Assembly (NCBI GenBank): GCA_037157565.1 | Contig: JAZHRO010000026.1 | Span: forward strand, 32,602,501-32,666,500 | Reading direction: 5' to 3' | Length of the DNA stretch: 64,000 nucleotides | From: Thalassia testudinum | Lineage: Eukaryota; Streptophyta; Magnoliopsida; Alismatales; Hydrocharitaceae | Shown here: piece by piece, positions 23,859 through 36,000 of the stretch | Layout: every line of letters begins with the position of its first letter | Numbering within the stretch: position 1 is the first letter of the stretch | Made by a program: the position numbers and the translations under genes | The notes under the pieces: model-generated | The model's database searches: none | The model's input: only the letters and a program-made list of their open reading frames with translations | Told to the model about the DNA's origin: nothing

Positions 23859-24396
23859 GACGTCTAATTCTAGCATCAGACGTCTGGAAGTTCACTATAA
23901 GACGTCTGATTAAAATGTCAGACGTCTGATTTTGGGCGGGTCTCTCCCTGACTTGGATCAGATCTAAACAGGGTTTTTGTGCAAGTACATCAGACGACAT
24001 GCAGGACGTCTGGCACTATGTCTGGAAGTCTGGAAACCTACTTTTACTGTGGGAATTGATTTCCAAACGTTGCAACGGCAAGAAAATCTCTGAGAAGAGA
24101 TTTTGGGTCAGCCGAGGCAAAACGGTCATTTATCAGACGTCTGGAAAGGCCTAAGGACGTCTGATAAGGCTCTAACGGTCATATTCTTGAGTGTCTGCCA
24201 AGCCAGCCAACGGTCCACTAATTGGACGTCTGGCAAATCCATCAGACGTCTTCTAAGACGTCTGGTATAAGGTCTGGACGTCTGATTTCATCAGACAGAA
24301 CTAACTATGTCCGGCCTAACAGTTATCAGACGTCTGAAACAACAGTCAGACGTCTTAAAATACATTATCAGACGTCTTATTTGGGAATTAGACGTC
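23859..24396. promoter_or_regulatory. Array of 15 GACGTC palindromes in LTR U3
   Basis: Fifteen GACGTC hexamers begin at 23859, 23879, 23901, 23921, 24005, 24136, 24156, 24225, 24245, 24257, 24278, 24329, 24349, 24371 and 24391. Most are embedded in the longer palindrome TCAGACGTCTGA or close variants, and successive sites are often exactly 20 bases apart. GACGTC is the core of the C-box bound by plant bZIP factors. The array begins about 115 bases upstream of the LTR TATA box. A role as an enhancer is inferred, not shown. Confidence 0.75.
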
Positions 24397-25430
24397 TGGA
24401 AAGTCTGTTTGAACCCTATATTGGTTTTCTAAGTATTCTATAGAAAACCTAAGTATCCTAGGGTTGTGCCGGTGTTCCTAGGACTACTGTTAGGGTTCTT
24501 TGAGGCTCTTTAACATAATTTTCTAAGGAAAATAAAGAGCAAGAAAAATAAAGATAAAAGTACATGAAAGGATTAAAAAGAATCTATCATATTCTTCGTG
24601 TCTTCTATCTTCAATCTGTCGCTCCACGCGAACCTTCTCTGTTTTCCGTCAAGCTCCTCCAACCCGTCCTGGATGCGAGCTCGAACTCCGTCTAAACACG
24701 TCCACATTTGCAATTGACCTGAAATCTAGGACTCAAATTGCAAATGTTAAATAACACGTGTTTTGTTATCATCAAAACAAATGATCGTGGTGCTCTAGCA
24801 CCAACAATAATGAGGCATTTCCTGCTTTATATTCCATCATGATGTTTCAGTGAAATTAGTGAACCAGACGTTGTATATGGGTTTATTTGAAATTCTATGC
24901 ATCTCTTGAGAATGTATCTGTTTCGAGAGCTCACCAATAGGTGGTACTTTGCAGAGAGGGTGATGCATGCATGCATGTATCCCATTGTTTTGTGCTCTGT
25001 AAGACCATGTTGGTTTCAAGATTTGTTTGCGGTGTTAATATCAGGATTCTCAAAAGCTCGAGTCCTTTCAGGATCCATTAATGTATTTTGGTAATTTAGT
25101 TATAGTCTGCTGTCTTTTACATGACGCTGTCATCTGACTTAGATGATTGCTTTGCATTTTTTACGATTGCAGATGGTGTGAAATCTCCGATGTCCAAGAG
25201 CATGGCTCTGATCTTCAGAGATTCTACGAAATATATTGGATGAAGTTTGTATTTTCCCAAAATCTGGGACCACTTGTGGTTTTTATTAGATGGTACTTGA
25301 TGGAAGGAGGCCGGTTTGTGAACAAGGGCGTGCAAAGGGGTTCTGCTGTATCTTTTCCTAAATGATACATGCATGCATGACCTGCAATCTTTCAGGAGAA
25401 AAAAAAGGAGCAATGGGTTAGCAATGCTTG

Positions 25431-27046
25431 AACCCATGGCTTAATCGACGCAAACAAGTCTTCACCTTTTGGTTTTGTCCTCCCTCCTTTCGGCTTGCAT
25501 GTACGGTTCAGGGATTCGTGCCGAGTTTTGATGGGAGGGGAGACGTAGAAAAAGCAGTGAAAACTGCAGTCGATTTTTTATTTTTCAAAAAGAAATCTCT
25601 GTACTAGAGTTCTAGTGAATGCTTTGTGTCTCACGAAAGCCTGGTCTAGGGACCTAGAAGATATGCCTACGTTTGGGAATCTAAATAATCCAACCAACGT
25701 GCCACATAGATATATCATTGTCACATTCGTTACAAATGTAAGTGTGCTGTTGACACTTCTCGCTATAAGTTATTTTCAATTTGAATTAACACTTACAGAT
25801 CAGCATCAGCTTCTCTTGTTTGTTTGAGGTATACAATTGGTTGCAGGTCTGGAGGTTACAACTGAGCCGTCCATTTGATATCTTGGAATATAGCACACGT
25901 TTATTGATTGATTCCAATATGAATCTTGATTTACGTAGCTAGGCAGCAATTTTAGAAATGTGGCAATGTGTTTATTTTAAAGACGAGCTCCGACCAAATA
26001 CTTTTCTGAACATGGTCAGGGCACCGGCGTTAATATTTTCCTTGGCGTAAATGCTGAGATCAAAAGAACATGCCCAAGATCGTCTTTTATGTGACAATTT
26101 TAAATGCATCAACATTGAATTTTAAGCATCAAAAAGTATCACTCAGCACTTGATACAAGAAAGTGTCTCACATGCATGTCTCTAGCTATTTCTGTAACGA
26201 TCAGTGCTTTGAGAATCGTATTGGTTAACATCGATGAGGCTGATGAACAGAAACGCAAATGGTTGCATACGTACACACGTATATAGACCAATCTCTGGAA
26301 AACCAAACCAGATTTGCTAATTCAACTATTTCAAGACCTTCACATGTGTTGGATTTAAAACTTTCACGTGATTTTTTCAAAAAGAAAACAAAAAACCTTT
26401 CCCGTGATTGCGTATGACTAATTTCAAACATAACCTTACTGTTATGCATGTACACATGTATGTGTGTATATGAGGACACATACACATGTGAACATATACG
26501 TACATATACAGATACATATAAACAATGTACAGATGTATATCCTTTTATACACACAAATATGCACACAAACATGCACTCATACACATATTTATACATAGAC
26601 ATTTCCATTTCAGACTCATTCGACAAAGAAATTTGACCGGTTTATCCCCAATTGACCACTTTACCCCAATTTAATGGTTTGATAACATCATCATCATCAC
26701 CCAATCTTACTAAGTCCGATTCAATGGTTCAACCAAGCATTGACCATTCCAGTTCCACTTTCACTTCAACTTTTGACTCTGTACTAAAAAATTGGTAATG
26801 GAACAAGCGGATATGGATAGACATCAAGCAAGAAAAAGAAATGTTTGTAACCCTCTGGGAAGTAGACAATAACTAGTCAGGTACGTAATTTTGGCACTTG
26901 TCAAACTTAGGCCATGAACTAGCAAGGGATAGCAGCTTGGCACTTGCAGTTTATAAAGTGAAACAATTTACAGATCTTTGTGACATAATGGCCATTATCA
27001 TGCACTTACACTAAGTATTCATTGTGTGCCCACTAGCATATCACCA
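25431..27046. other. Intergenic, between convergent PP2A and NOL9
   Basis: No gene recognised. 26440-26600 is rich in alternating CA/TG/TA words (a degenerate dinucleotide repeat) that opens spurious frames. The 3'UTR and poly(A) site of NOL9 must lie just below 27047, but no unambiguous signal was picked. Confidence 0.5.
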
Positions 27047-30000
27047 TTAAGGATCTAGCTTGTTCAGCACATTTCTAGACATGTAAGGAGAGGTACAACT
27101 GCGAACCTGATTTTTTTCAAAGCAGGGAAGTAAATTCGTTAGCCACAATATAAAATGATCCAATAGAGCTGGCGATCAGGATAGTGCTAGGTTGTTTTGT
27201 TTGACTTTATAGGAAAGAAAAGATGAAAACAAGCAAAGCAAAATATATTCGCGAAAAAGGTACAAAACAAAAAACAAGACTGCAATATGATTCTTTTGCT
27301 ATGTAGATGTCAATAAATAGTTTGCATGCAAGTCTACTTCAACAAGGAAAACAGGAAAAATGAAAAAGCTAACCAGAATAAACTCTCCCTCTGTACCATT
27401 GACTAGGTCTGATCTATTTTCATAAGGTAGAAAGGAAAACTTAATTTCAAGGAGAAAATAGATGAGAGATGGAACTAGCAACATGAGTGCAGATGGATAC
27501 TTCCTTAAGAGCACATTCGCGAACACCTCCTCAGTGGGATGTGAAATCATCGGGATGCAAGGCTAAGATTTGCAGTGTAATATATAGCCTATGAGGCTAG
27601 TTCAATTTCCCCATACCTATGGCTGTCAATTAAGAAGACCATAAAATTGGTCAGGTGTGTTAGTGCAATTTTGAATATTCAATCTATAGGCAGTCCTAAG
27701 AAGGTTGAAAGTGCAAACTCCTTACTTCCTAACCATCAATCCATCACCACCCAGTCAAAAGGTCTTCACAAACCCTACTCCACCTCGTCTTAATCTAGCC
27801 TAAATACAAACCAAATTGGTTCGATATTTAAGATTTGGGTATGCGAAGGTTTAAAATTTTGATAATTTTATATTTTTCTGAAAATTTAGGCCATTTTCGG
27901 AAGAATTAAATCCTTTGTGATGAATCACAAATCACCATGCTTAATTAGGCTAAAAATGCACTCTACTATAAGCCCTAATTTGTGATCAATCTCACGTTCT
28001 CTTCCCAGATGAGAAAGGTAAATGAAACTTGATAGAAAGGGGAGAAGATGATGGCACCACACTAATAGTCATTTATTTTGCATGTTAATATAAAGGTGGA
28101 AGTGAACAAGGGGACAGGAGTTGATCCTAAGGTAAAAGCACCAAATTGAAGAAAAGTTCAATTACATCCGAGAAGACACAGCCGGAAGCATGATATATCA
28201 CAGAGAATGGCAAACAAACAAAGAATGAAACATGATACACTCAACCTAAGCCATCTGGGCACGCAGAACAAAGTTTGTGCAAATGAAGCCTTGACGGGAA
28301 ATCAGGTCACATGCAGCTGACTAGTAATCCCATGTATCAAGTTCAAGTCAAAAAAGGATGTAAGGGGTCAAGGAGTTGTTACAAGTGTTAAAGAGTCCCA
28401 TGCAAAAAGAGTCCCATACGGAAGGTGCCCTTGCAGCCTAAACAAACCTTAGAAACCTCAAAAAGCCCTTGATTAGTTAAAAATGAATAAAATATTTTAT
28501 AGGAGCTAAAATGCAATTTCACCACTTAGAGGCACCTATAAACTCTTAGGCATGTGCACAAAAAGATAAAGAAAAAATATGACCTCAAAACATGAAGAGC
28601 TAACAAACAGTTGGATGTGGATGCAAATATAAGTGATACCATACCCATATGCATTTCCTAAAATCAATGCGAATACGGAAACAACTATTTCTTTAGAAAG
28701 AAAGGAAATGGATATTATGTGGATGTGAAAACTAAAGAACCATATCTTTAAAATACGGATATAAAATGGATATTCATGATCAGGTAAGGATTTCAGAAGA
28801 TCCGGAGATGAATTATCCTATGATATTATACGTCTCTTAATTATTTAGAAGTTAAAAAATCTAGCCACTGTACAAACCATAATGTACATGAAAACATTAA
28901 TAATTAAATCAAAAGATAACTAAAAAGTAAAAATAAACATACCCAACTTATTGTTATATGGGAAAAGGAAGGCGGAGATGGAGGTTAAGGTCTTTAAATT
29001 ACATGGAGGGATAGAAACGCAAGAGCTTGGGGAGGGTTTTGGGAAACCTTAAGATGAATTAATAAGACAATTTATATATGGCACCATATTATTTAAGACA
29101 TTTATGTATACATATATTATAAAAAAAAGACTCTTAAATAAAATGAATATCCATATCTGCAAAAAACGGACATTCATATCTGTATCTGCATCTAGTAAAA
29201 TCTGGAATTTAATATTTGTATTTGCATTTGCATTCCTAAAAATCTAAATTTAATTATCTGTATCCGCTAATCTTACGAAACTAATAGTTATATCCTCTTT
29301 AAAACAGATACGGTCATAGATGGATCTGGACATATTTGCATCCAGTTGCATCTATAAACAAATCGTGAGGAAATCATTAAAATACACAATAAAGAAAATA
29401 AAAAAAATCAGTCTATATGTTGCTAACGATCTAGGAATGGGCAGCATACACTCCATGATCTGCACGTAGTGATCAAAATGTCGGCATGCCAGTGAAACAG
29501 GAGTTTTTGGCAAGATATCATATGGACACGACACGTCTGTTGAAGTGCAGGGATATCACCGAAATGCCAACAATATGTCAATTTGCGCTACTACCTACTG
29601 GTCACGTGTGTGCACTGCATGCAACTACTGCTGCTGCTACTGTTGCACAAGTTATATATTGTATATCGCCAACGTGGAAAATATTAATCTGAGTTATATA
29701 TAATTTTTCTCATATATTAGCGATCCGTACCATGATTTATTTTTTACCTCAGATTTTCCTATTGAAAATTGAAATTTATTTATTTATTTACATTTCAAAC
29801 CATGATTTTGGTCTTTTAGGGCCTAGGCTTTTTTTTCATATTATAACATTTTTGGCCATTTTAAGTCATTTTGAGTGATTTCCTCAAATTTTCCTAATAT
29901 CAATAGTATATCACCAATATATCCCTCATTTGACTTGTCAATGCAATATCGATATCAATATTTGAAACCTTGGCTGCTCTTCTAACTTCTCCCCTTTATC

Positions 30001-33000
30001 CCACTACTACTGCTGCTCTTCTCCCACTCTCCACTGCTACTACTACTACCATTCTTCTCTGTTGCTACTGTTGTTACTCTCGTGTTTCTCTTGAGATTTG
30101 ATTCCACATATATCCCTAATTATAGACTAGATATACTCTACAACTAGATCTAAACATGACTCATATAAATATCCTCAACTATATCTCCTCTGAGCACCCC
30201 AAATCTTCCTTTCAATATCCAAATTCCAATTTGCTAACCATTTTGATGACTTGGGAAATGTACAGTTTGGAGGCATGAGTAAAGCATATATCGAAGTAAA
30301 GAAAGAAGGGAAAAATGCAACTAATCTTATATATCATTAATAATTCATTCAAAATCTATTAATATCCGATTTGTTTAGGTGTTGGAACAAACATCATCTG
30401 TTTGTTCTTTTCTTAATTCAATTCGAGGAGTAATTATTTCATATTTGACTTTTGAACTTAAACATGGTATGGTAGACTGCAAGTTGCATATAAATATTAG
30501 AGTATAACTTTCTTATTCTTACATAGGCTTATTTAACTTTATAATTTTCTTAAAATTTTAATTATTTTGACTACTTTTACCATTTTTTTTGGCATGCCTA
30601 TGAAATGGATTAATTTGACATCGAAATACTGACATTTCCACGACATTCCCTTAGCATACCTCCGAAATGTGTACTTAAAAATTTATCAAAATGACATCGA
30701 AATCAACATTTAAAACCTTGTCTATGACTAAGTCATGAGACCAATTAAAATATGGCATGTAATGTGTTTAGGGCACTAGGCATGGGAAGCATAGGCTCAA
30801 GCAGACCTTTGGCAACATTTAGCACATCTTTTGTGACATTTTCACAATTTTTTGAGATATTTTTTATATTTCTTGATAATAAATGATTCAATTTGCTTTT
30901 TAAGCCCCCAATTAAGCCTTAAATAATATTTTTAATGATTTTCACCTATTTTCAAATAACTAAAATGAGGATTTACCTTATTTACCGTACTTCTACACCT
31001 TTTCATCTTATGCTACATCTCTCATCCCAAGCATCTCAACACCAATGTTGTAAAAATCGACCAACTAGTTCTAATCCCCCACCCCCAACTGACTCGAGTA
31101 TCATTACTTCAGCCGATAATCGATTAGCCCGGCTAGACTACTTACCCAAGTAATCAACCTAGTCAACCAAGTAATTAGCCAATGTCTTCATGCAAGGTTC
31201 CAGACTGAGTCACAAATGCCCAACCTAATTAAGTAATAAAACCCTCCCAACCCCATCACCCCCAACCACAACAAAGGCCCAACCTTCTGGAACACAAACC
31301 CCTGATGATTTTTTTTGAAGAGCGATAGGGTAATTATCTGTGTGATAACCACCCAAATTCATTAATAAAAGCAACCAAATACAATGTTAAGACCCTAATG
31401 ATGATGATTGACTTTAGATGTTCTCGTTTGATGTAACTTTTGTAGTTATAATTATCAAAACTTATGTTATTTATTTCATTTGGACTTATGGTTTATAGCT
31501 TATTTTTATTAATTGACTTCAAAATGGTTGATCTTTATGTAAATGATATATTTTACTAATTGAAATCTTGAATTGTGCAAGTAAATACATCTTATTGATA
31601 TACAACAAAAACTACTACCAAGCCACATATTTTATGAAAAAACATATATATTTAAATATGTAATATTAAAATATACCCAACCAAGTACTCCCTAACTACT
31701 CCCCTTGCATGCCGTATACTTCTTAGTCAATAACCTAGACAATTGACTACCAACTACTAACTTCTACAACACTTCTCCACACACAACACATACACCACCA
31801 AGTAGAAAGCCTTTCCACAAGGAAGAAAGGTTCCTTGAGGTTCTCTATGCCATAGAGGCTCCTCTGAGGCCTTCCTCTTGAAAATAATTTTCTTCCCTTA
31901 ATTTCTTTAGGTTCACTCCCATAACCAACCTTTCCTTTAGCTTGAATTAGGTCAACCTTAACCCTAAAATCATCCTACCACTACCATCCATCTCCTTTAT
32001 CTAGCTCCTACATCTCCACCCTTGCATGTTGCCAATCTATGTGATCAAGTAGGTGGAACTTCGAGTTGCTAGGGAGGTGCCACACCATGCTACTTTTTTT
32101 ATGAAAAATTGTCCTTTTGATTTTTGTCTTTAAGTTGTTGTTTGCATGTTATTATCTTTAGCATTGTAATCAATTTTCAGTTAATGCAATATATTTATGG
32201 TTCCCTTAGTCTTCTAAGTTTACATTAATATTTTCTACATTAGCTTATTTAATTCACATTTCATATTTTAGTTGCACCTTAGCTAATTGTAGCATAATAT
32301 ATATACACATAGTAATTCTCCTACCAACAACCCTCACACTCCATGTAGTCATAGTTCTGGTTAATTGCACTTCTATCCTTACATTCCTTTGTAACTGCAT
32401 CACTTGCATAAGTTTTGCTTAATTCATCTTAGATTATCTACTTAATCATTCGTACTCAAATTCTATCCCAATAAGTGTGTGAAGTAACTAAATTGAGTTC
32501 TAAGGCTTCAATTCAATGCCAACGCTTCCATGTGGATCGATCCTTACTCCAACATAAATTTATCAAATTTAAATGGGAATGAGGTTTAAACTTTAAACTA
32601 TGCGCACAGTGCACGTATAACCCATTTTGCAATGATGTTCACCATTTAATAATGGCACACCAGCGGTAGCCGAGTTCTTATAAAACATAAAAATGTTATG
32701 AGCATGAAACAAACGTTGTGGAGATCATAGTAATTTTGTAGTAATATCAAATGTTGGATTGTGATTAACAAAGATATGGAAATCAGAGAACTGTCACTAC
32801 ATACCCACACACACAGTGCCTTGCTATTGTTTTGGAATCAATAGCATGGTAAACTTAAGATTGATCTTTGAAAGAACATAAAAGCAAGGCATGGCCTCAA
32901 AACAAGACTCGGCTACCAAAGAACTGTAACAGTTCAGGAAATCCATCACAAACATAGAAAGTAGATTACAGATGACTGATATTGCATAGACTCCACGCAA

Positions 33001-36000
33001 ATCAAAAGGAATGGAGCAAGAATTTATTTCCAGGGAGATAGATCCGTAAACAACAGAGTTCCAATCTATGATTGTGGATAGTGAATAGGTTCATATACCA
33101 ACAAGATTACCATGCTAACACTTAAGTGAAAGCAAATATATAATGTAGACATTTTGTTAGTGTTAGATATTTTAGGACCAAATTAGTTAGGATTAAGTGT
33201 CCTACTATTTTTATCCTTTCTTACTTTTTTACGAGCAGCCGACTCCACTTAGTGTTGGAAAAGGCTTGGTTGTTGTTATTTTTTACGAATGAGTTATTGT
33301 GCTTTATGATGTTTCCTTATATACCTAAGTCCTCTTTATATAAGGAGGGCTAAGGCTTTTTTTTGAAACATACAAAATAATCAAGTTAATCTTTTCCAAC
33401 ATAGTATCAAAGCAGCAATCCTAGATCGATGGTCTGATATCCTACCAAATATTCACCCAAACATGATTTTCGAATCAGCAATGATGTGGTGATTCTTGAG
33501 AGGATGATTGGATCATTGAGGATGGATCGGGGATCTCCAACAATGCTACACAAGGCTACAGCAATGGTCTCCTCGGCGGCGCACAGTGGTGGTGACGCTG
33601 ATCTGCAGGACCAGGCGACGACAGCTCAGCTGCTGCTATCCTTGTGTGCGACAGCGCTGATGCATTGACCTCCTCTCACGCATGTGTACACTATGATCCA
33701 AACTCGTTTATTCGATGGTAATCTTGGTGTTTGGACTTCTATCTCAAATTGTATCCGTATGTATGTTTTTTGAAGGACTATGGATAGTTTGCCTTAGTCA
33801 TATGCATGTACTAAACTTGTATGTTCTAGTGTTTTCGGTCCAAAAAAGTCCAAAGCATCCGGAAATCAATCTAGGCAATGGGTTGTAAATTCTACCGCAT
33901 CGATTCACCTCACCAGAGATACCATAGAGTTGAAGAACCATATTAAGCCACACAAAGTTAAAGAAGTCAAAGTGCCTAATGAGGCAACTTCTCCTGTGAC
34001 CACAGTTGAAGAGGTCCAAGTATCTCCAAGATTCCATGTTGGTGATGTGCATTGCACCCCAGAGTTCTCGTTGAACTTATTGTCAGTTAGCAAGATCCGC
34101 AAAGATCTCCAATGTCAAATAGTATTTGATGACAGACATTGTTATTTCCAAGATAAGAAGACAAATGAGATCATTGGTGGAGGTATAAAGAGAGACGATC
34201 TTTATTTCCTAGACATTCGTACGGCCTTTGCAAGAGCAACATCAATTGCAGGTGATCCACGATTGTGGCACAGACGACTAAGACGTCCTTCTGTTGGAAA
34301 GATGCACTAGATGTATCCAAAGCTACCAAATACCTTGTCTCTAGAGTTTGAGGATTGTCAGTTGAGGAAGGACCACAAGAGTTCCTTCTCACATCAACTT
34401 GATGGGCTCAGCACAACTCTGTTTGCTTTAATTCACGTATGGGGGCCAACACGTGTGCCCAGTATTCGTGGCCACAAATATTTTGTTGTTTTCGTGGAAG
34501 ATTATAGCCATTCAACTTGGGTTTTTCTTATGAAAGCCAGATATGAAATTCCACAAGTTGTCCAACGATTTTTTGCCAAGATTCAAACACAGCTCTCTGC
34601 CACCATTCAAGTTTTTCGAAGTAATAATGCTATAGAATTCATGCAGAAGGAAATGCAGGAGTTTTTTACTACACGTGAGACTATTCATCAGACATGTGCT
34701 CACACATCTCAACAAAATGGCGTGGCAAAATGCAAGCTGTGGCATCTTTTGGATATTACACAGAGTCTGATGAATCATATGAAACGTACCTAAATCATTC
34801 TGGGGCAATGCCATGTTGACTGCAGCTTACTTGATAAATAGTGCCTTCTTCTATGCTTTAGGGGCAAATTCCCCATCAAGTTTGGCATCCCCATTGTGAT
34901 AGACCCTTTGTTCTACCATTGTGTATTTTTGGTAGCACATGTTTTATTCAAGCATTTGGTACCCAAGATAAGTTTTCTCTACAGGAAGTAAAATGTGTTT
35001 TCTTAGAGTACTCTTGAACTCAGAAGGGCTATAGGTGCTAAGACCCAATCCACAGGTGTTATATAGTGATTGCTAATGTCACATTTTTCAAGCAGGTACC
35101 CTATTACTCAGAGAAAGGAGCTAACATGGAGTTAGCTCCTAAGGAGACCCAAGTCTACCACTGTCGTCAAAATCCACTTCCAACGACTCCAAAGACTCCT
35201 ACTCCTATGGCACTAGCTGATTCCAAGGCAGATGATGCCACACTGGCACTAGCTGATTCCGAGGCAGATGATGCCACATCTATTTCACTGCACAAATCTA
35301 GCCGTTCTGACACATTTACATCTGATGCCCCACTATATCGAGACCTCTCATTTACAGGAGGTTCGACATTTTGCCTGCGTTCTCACTACTCTACTAAGGA
35401 CTATAGTCAGGCATCCCAACATCCCCAGTAGTGTGCTGCTATGGATGAGGAAATGGAGGCACTTCAGTCTAGAGGAACATGGGAGTTGGTCTCATGCCCC
35501 CTTAATGCTACTATGGTTGATTGCCGATGGATCTACACCATCAAATACTAGGCAAATGGTACTGTTGATAAATTCAAGGCCCAACTAGTGGCCAAGGGAT
35601 TTACACAAACTTATGGGACTACATGGAGACCTCTCCAGTAAGCCTATATCTCTTCTATTCGGATCATTATCTCCTTAGCAGTCAACCATGGATGGCCACT
35701 GTAACAACTTGACATCAAAAATGTATTTGTGTGGTGATTTGGCAGAAGAAATATATATGAAGCAACCACCTGGTTATGTCACTTAAGGGGAGTGTGTTGG
35801 ACTCCTGAAGGAGGCTATTTATGATCTAAAGCAGAGCCCCAAAGCCTGGTTTGACCATCTGAGTACAGAGGTCCAAAGGATTGGTTTTTGTATATCATGC
35901 TTAGATCACTCAATCTTCATTCAAAGAGTCGGCCCTACTAGTAGGGTTATGGTGCTGGCAGTTTATATGGATGACAGTTCTTACAGGGGATGATGAAGAA

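Larger units (their letters stand above)
23089..24806 (-). mobile_element. Solo LTR, 1718 bp, copia/Sirevirus-like
   Basis: Minus-strand reading starts TGTTGGTGCTAGAGCACC and ends GGGAAATCACA. It is flanked by a perfect 5-bp target duplication ATAAT (23084-23088 and 24807-24811). Near the 5' end it has the 'TTTTGATGATAACAAAA' phrase usual in plant copia LTRs, and there is a TATA box TATAAATAG at about 23736-23746. It has no internal domain, so it arose by recombination between two LTRs. Upstream of the TATA box it carries an array of GACGTC palindromes (separate entry). It lies in the presumed 3'UTR intron of PP2A, antisense to it. Confidence 0.9.
22847..25430 (+). other. PP2A 3' untranslated region with a 3'UTR intron
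   Basis: After the TAA, 18 bases follow and then a donor CAG/GTAAGA at 22865. The first good acceptor after the inserted LTR is TTACGATTGCAG at 25172, giving a 3'UTR exon from 25173 to about 25430. The 2.3-kb intron is mostly the solo LTR at 23089-24806; without it the intron would be about 0.6 kb. The intron is inferred from splice sites only, and the 3' end is approximate. Confidence 0.5.
27107..33143. other. NOL9 last intron, part left of the copia element
   Basis: AT-rich intron sequence. Distinct segments are a probable inverted-repeat element (28610-29350) and dispersed repeats (29880-29980 and 30400-30720). CT-rich words occur at 29970-30070. No exon or RNA gene is recognised. Confidence 0.5.

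Noticed and set aside
26225..26636. Open frames of 133 and 62 codons on opposite strands
   Set aside because: They are produced by alternating purine/pyrimidine dinucleotide words (CA/TG/TA) and are not conserved proteins.
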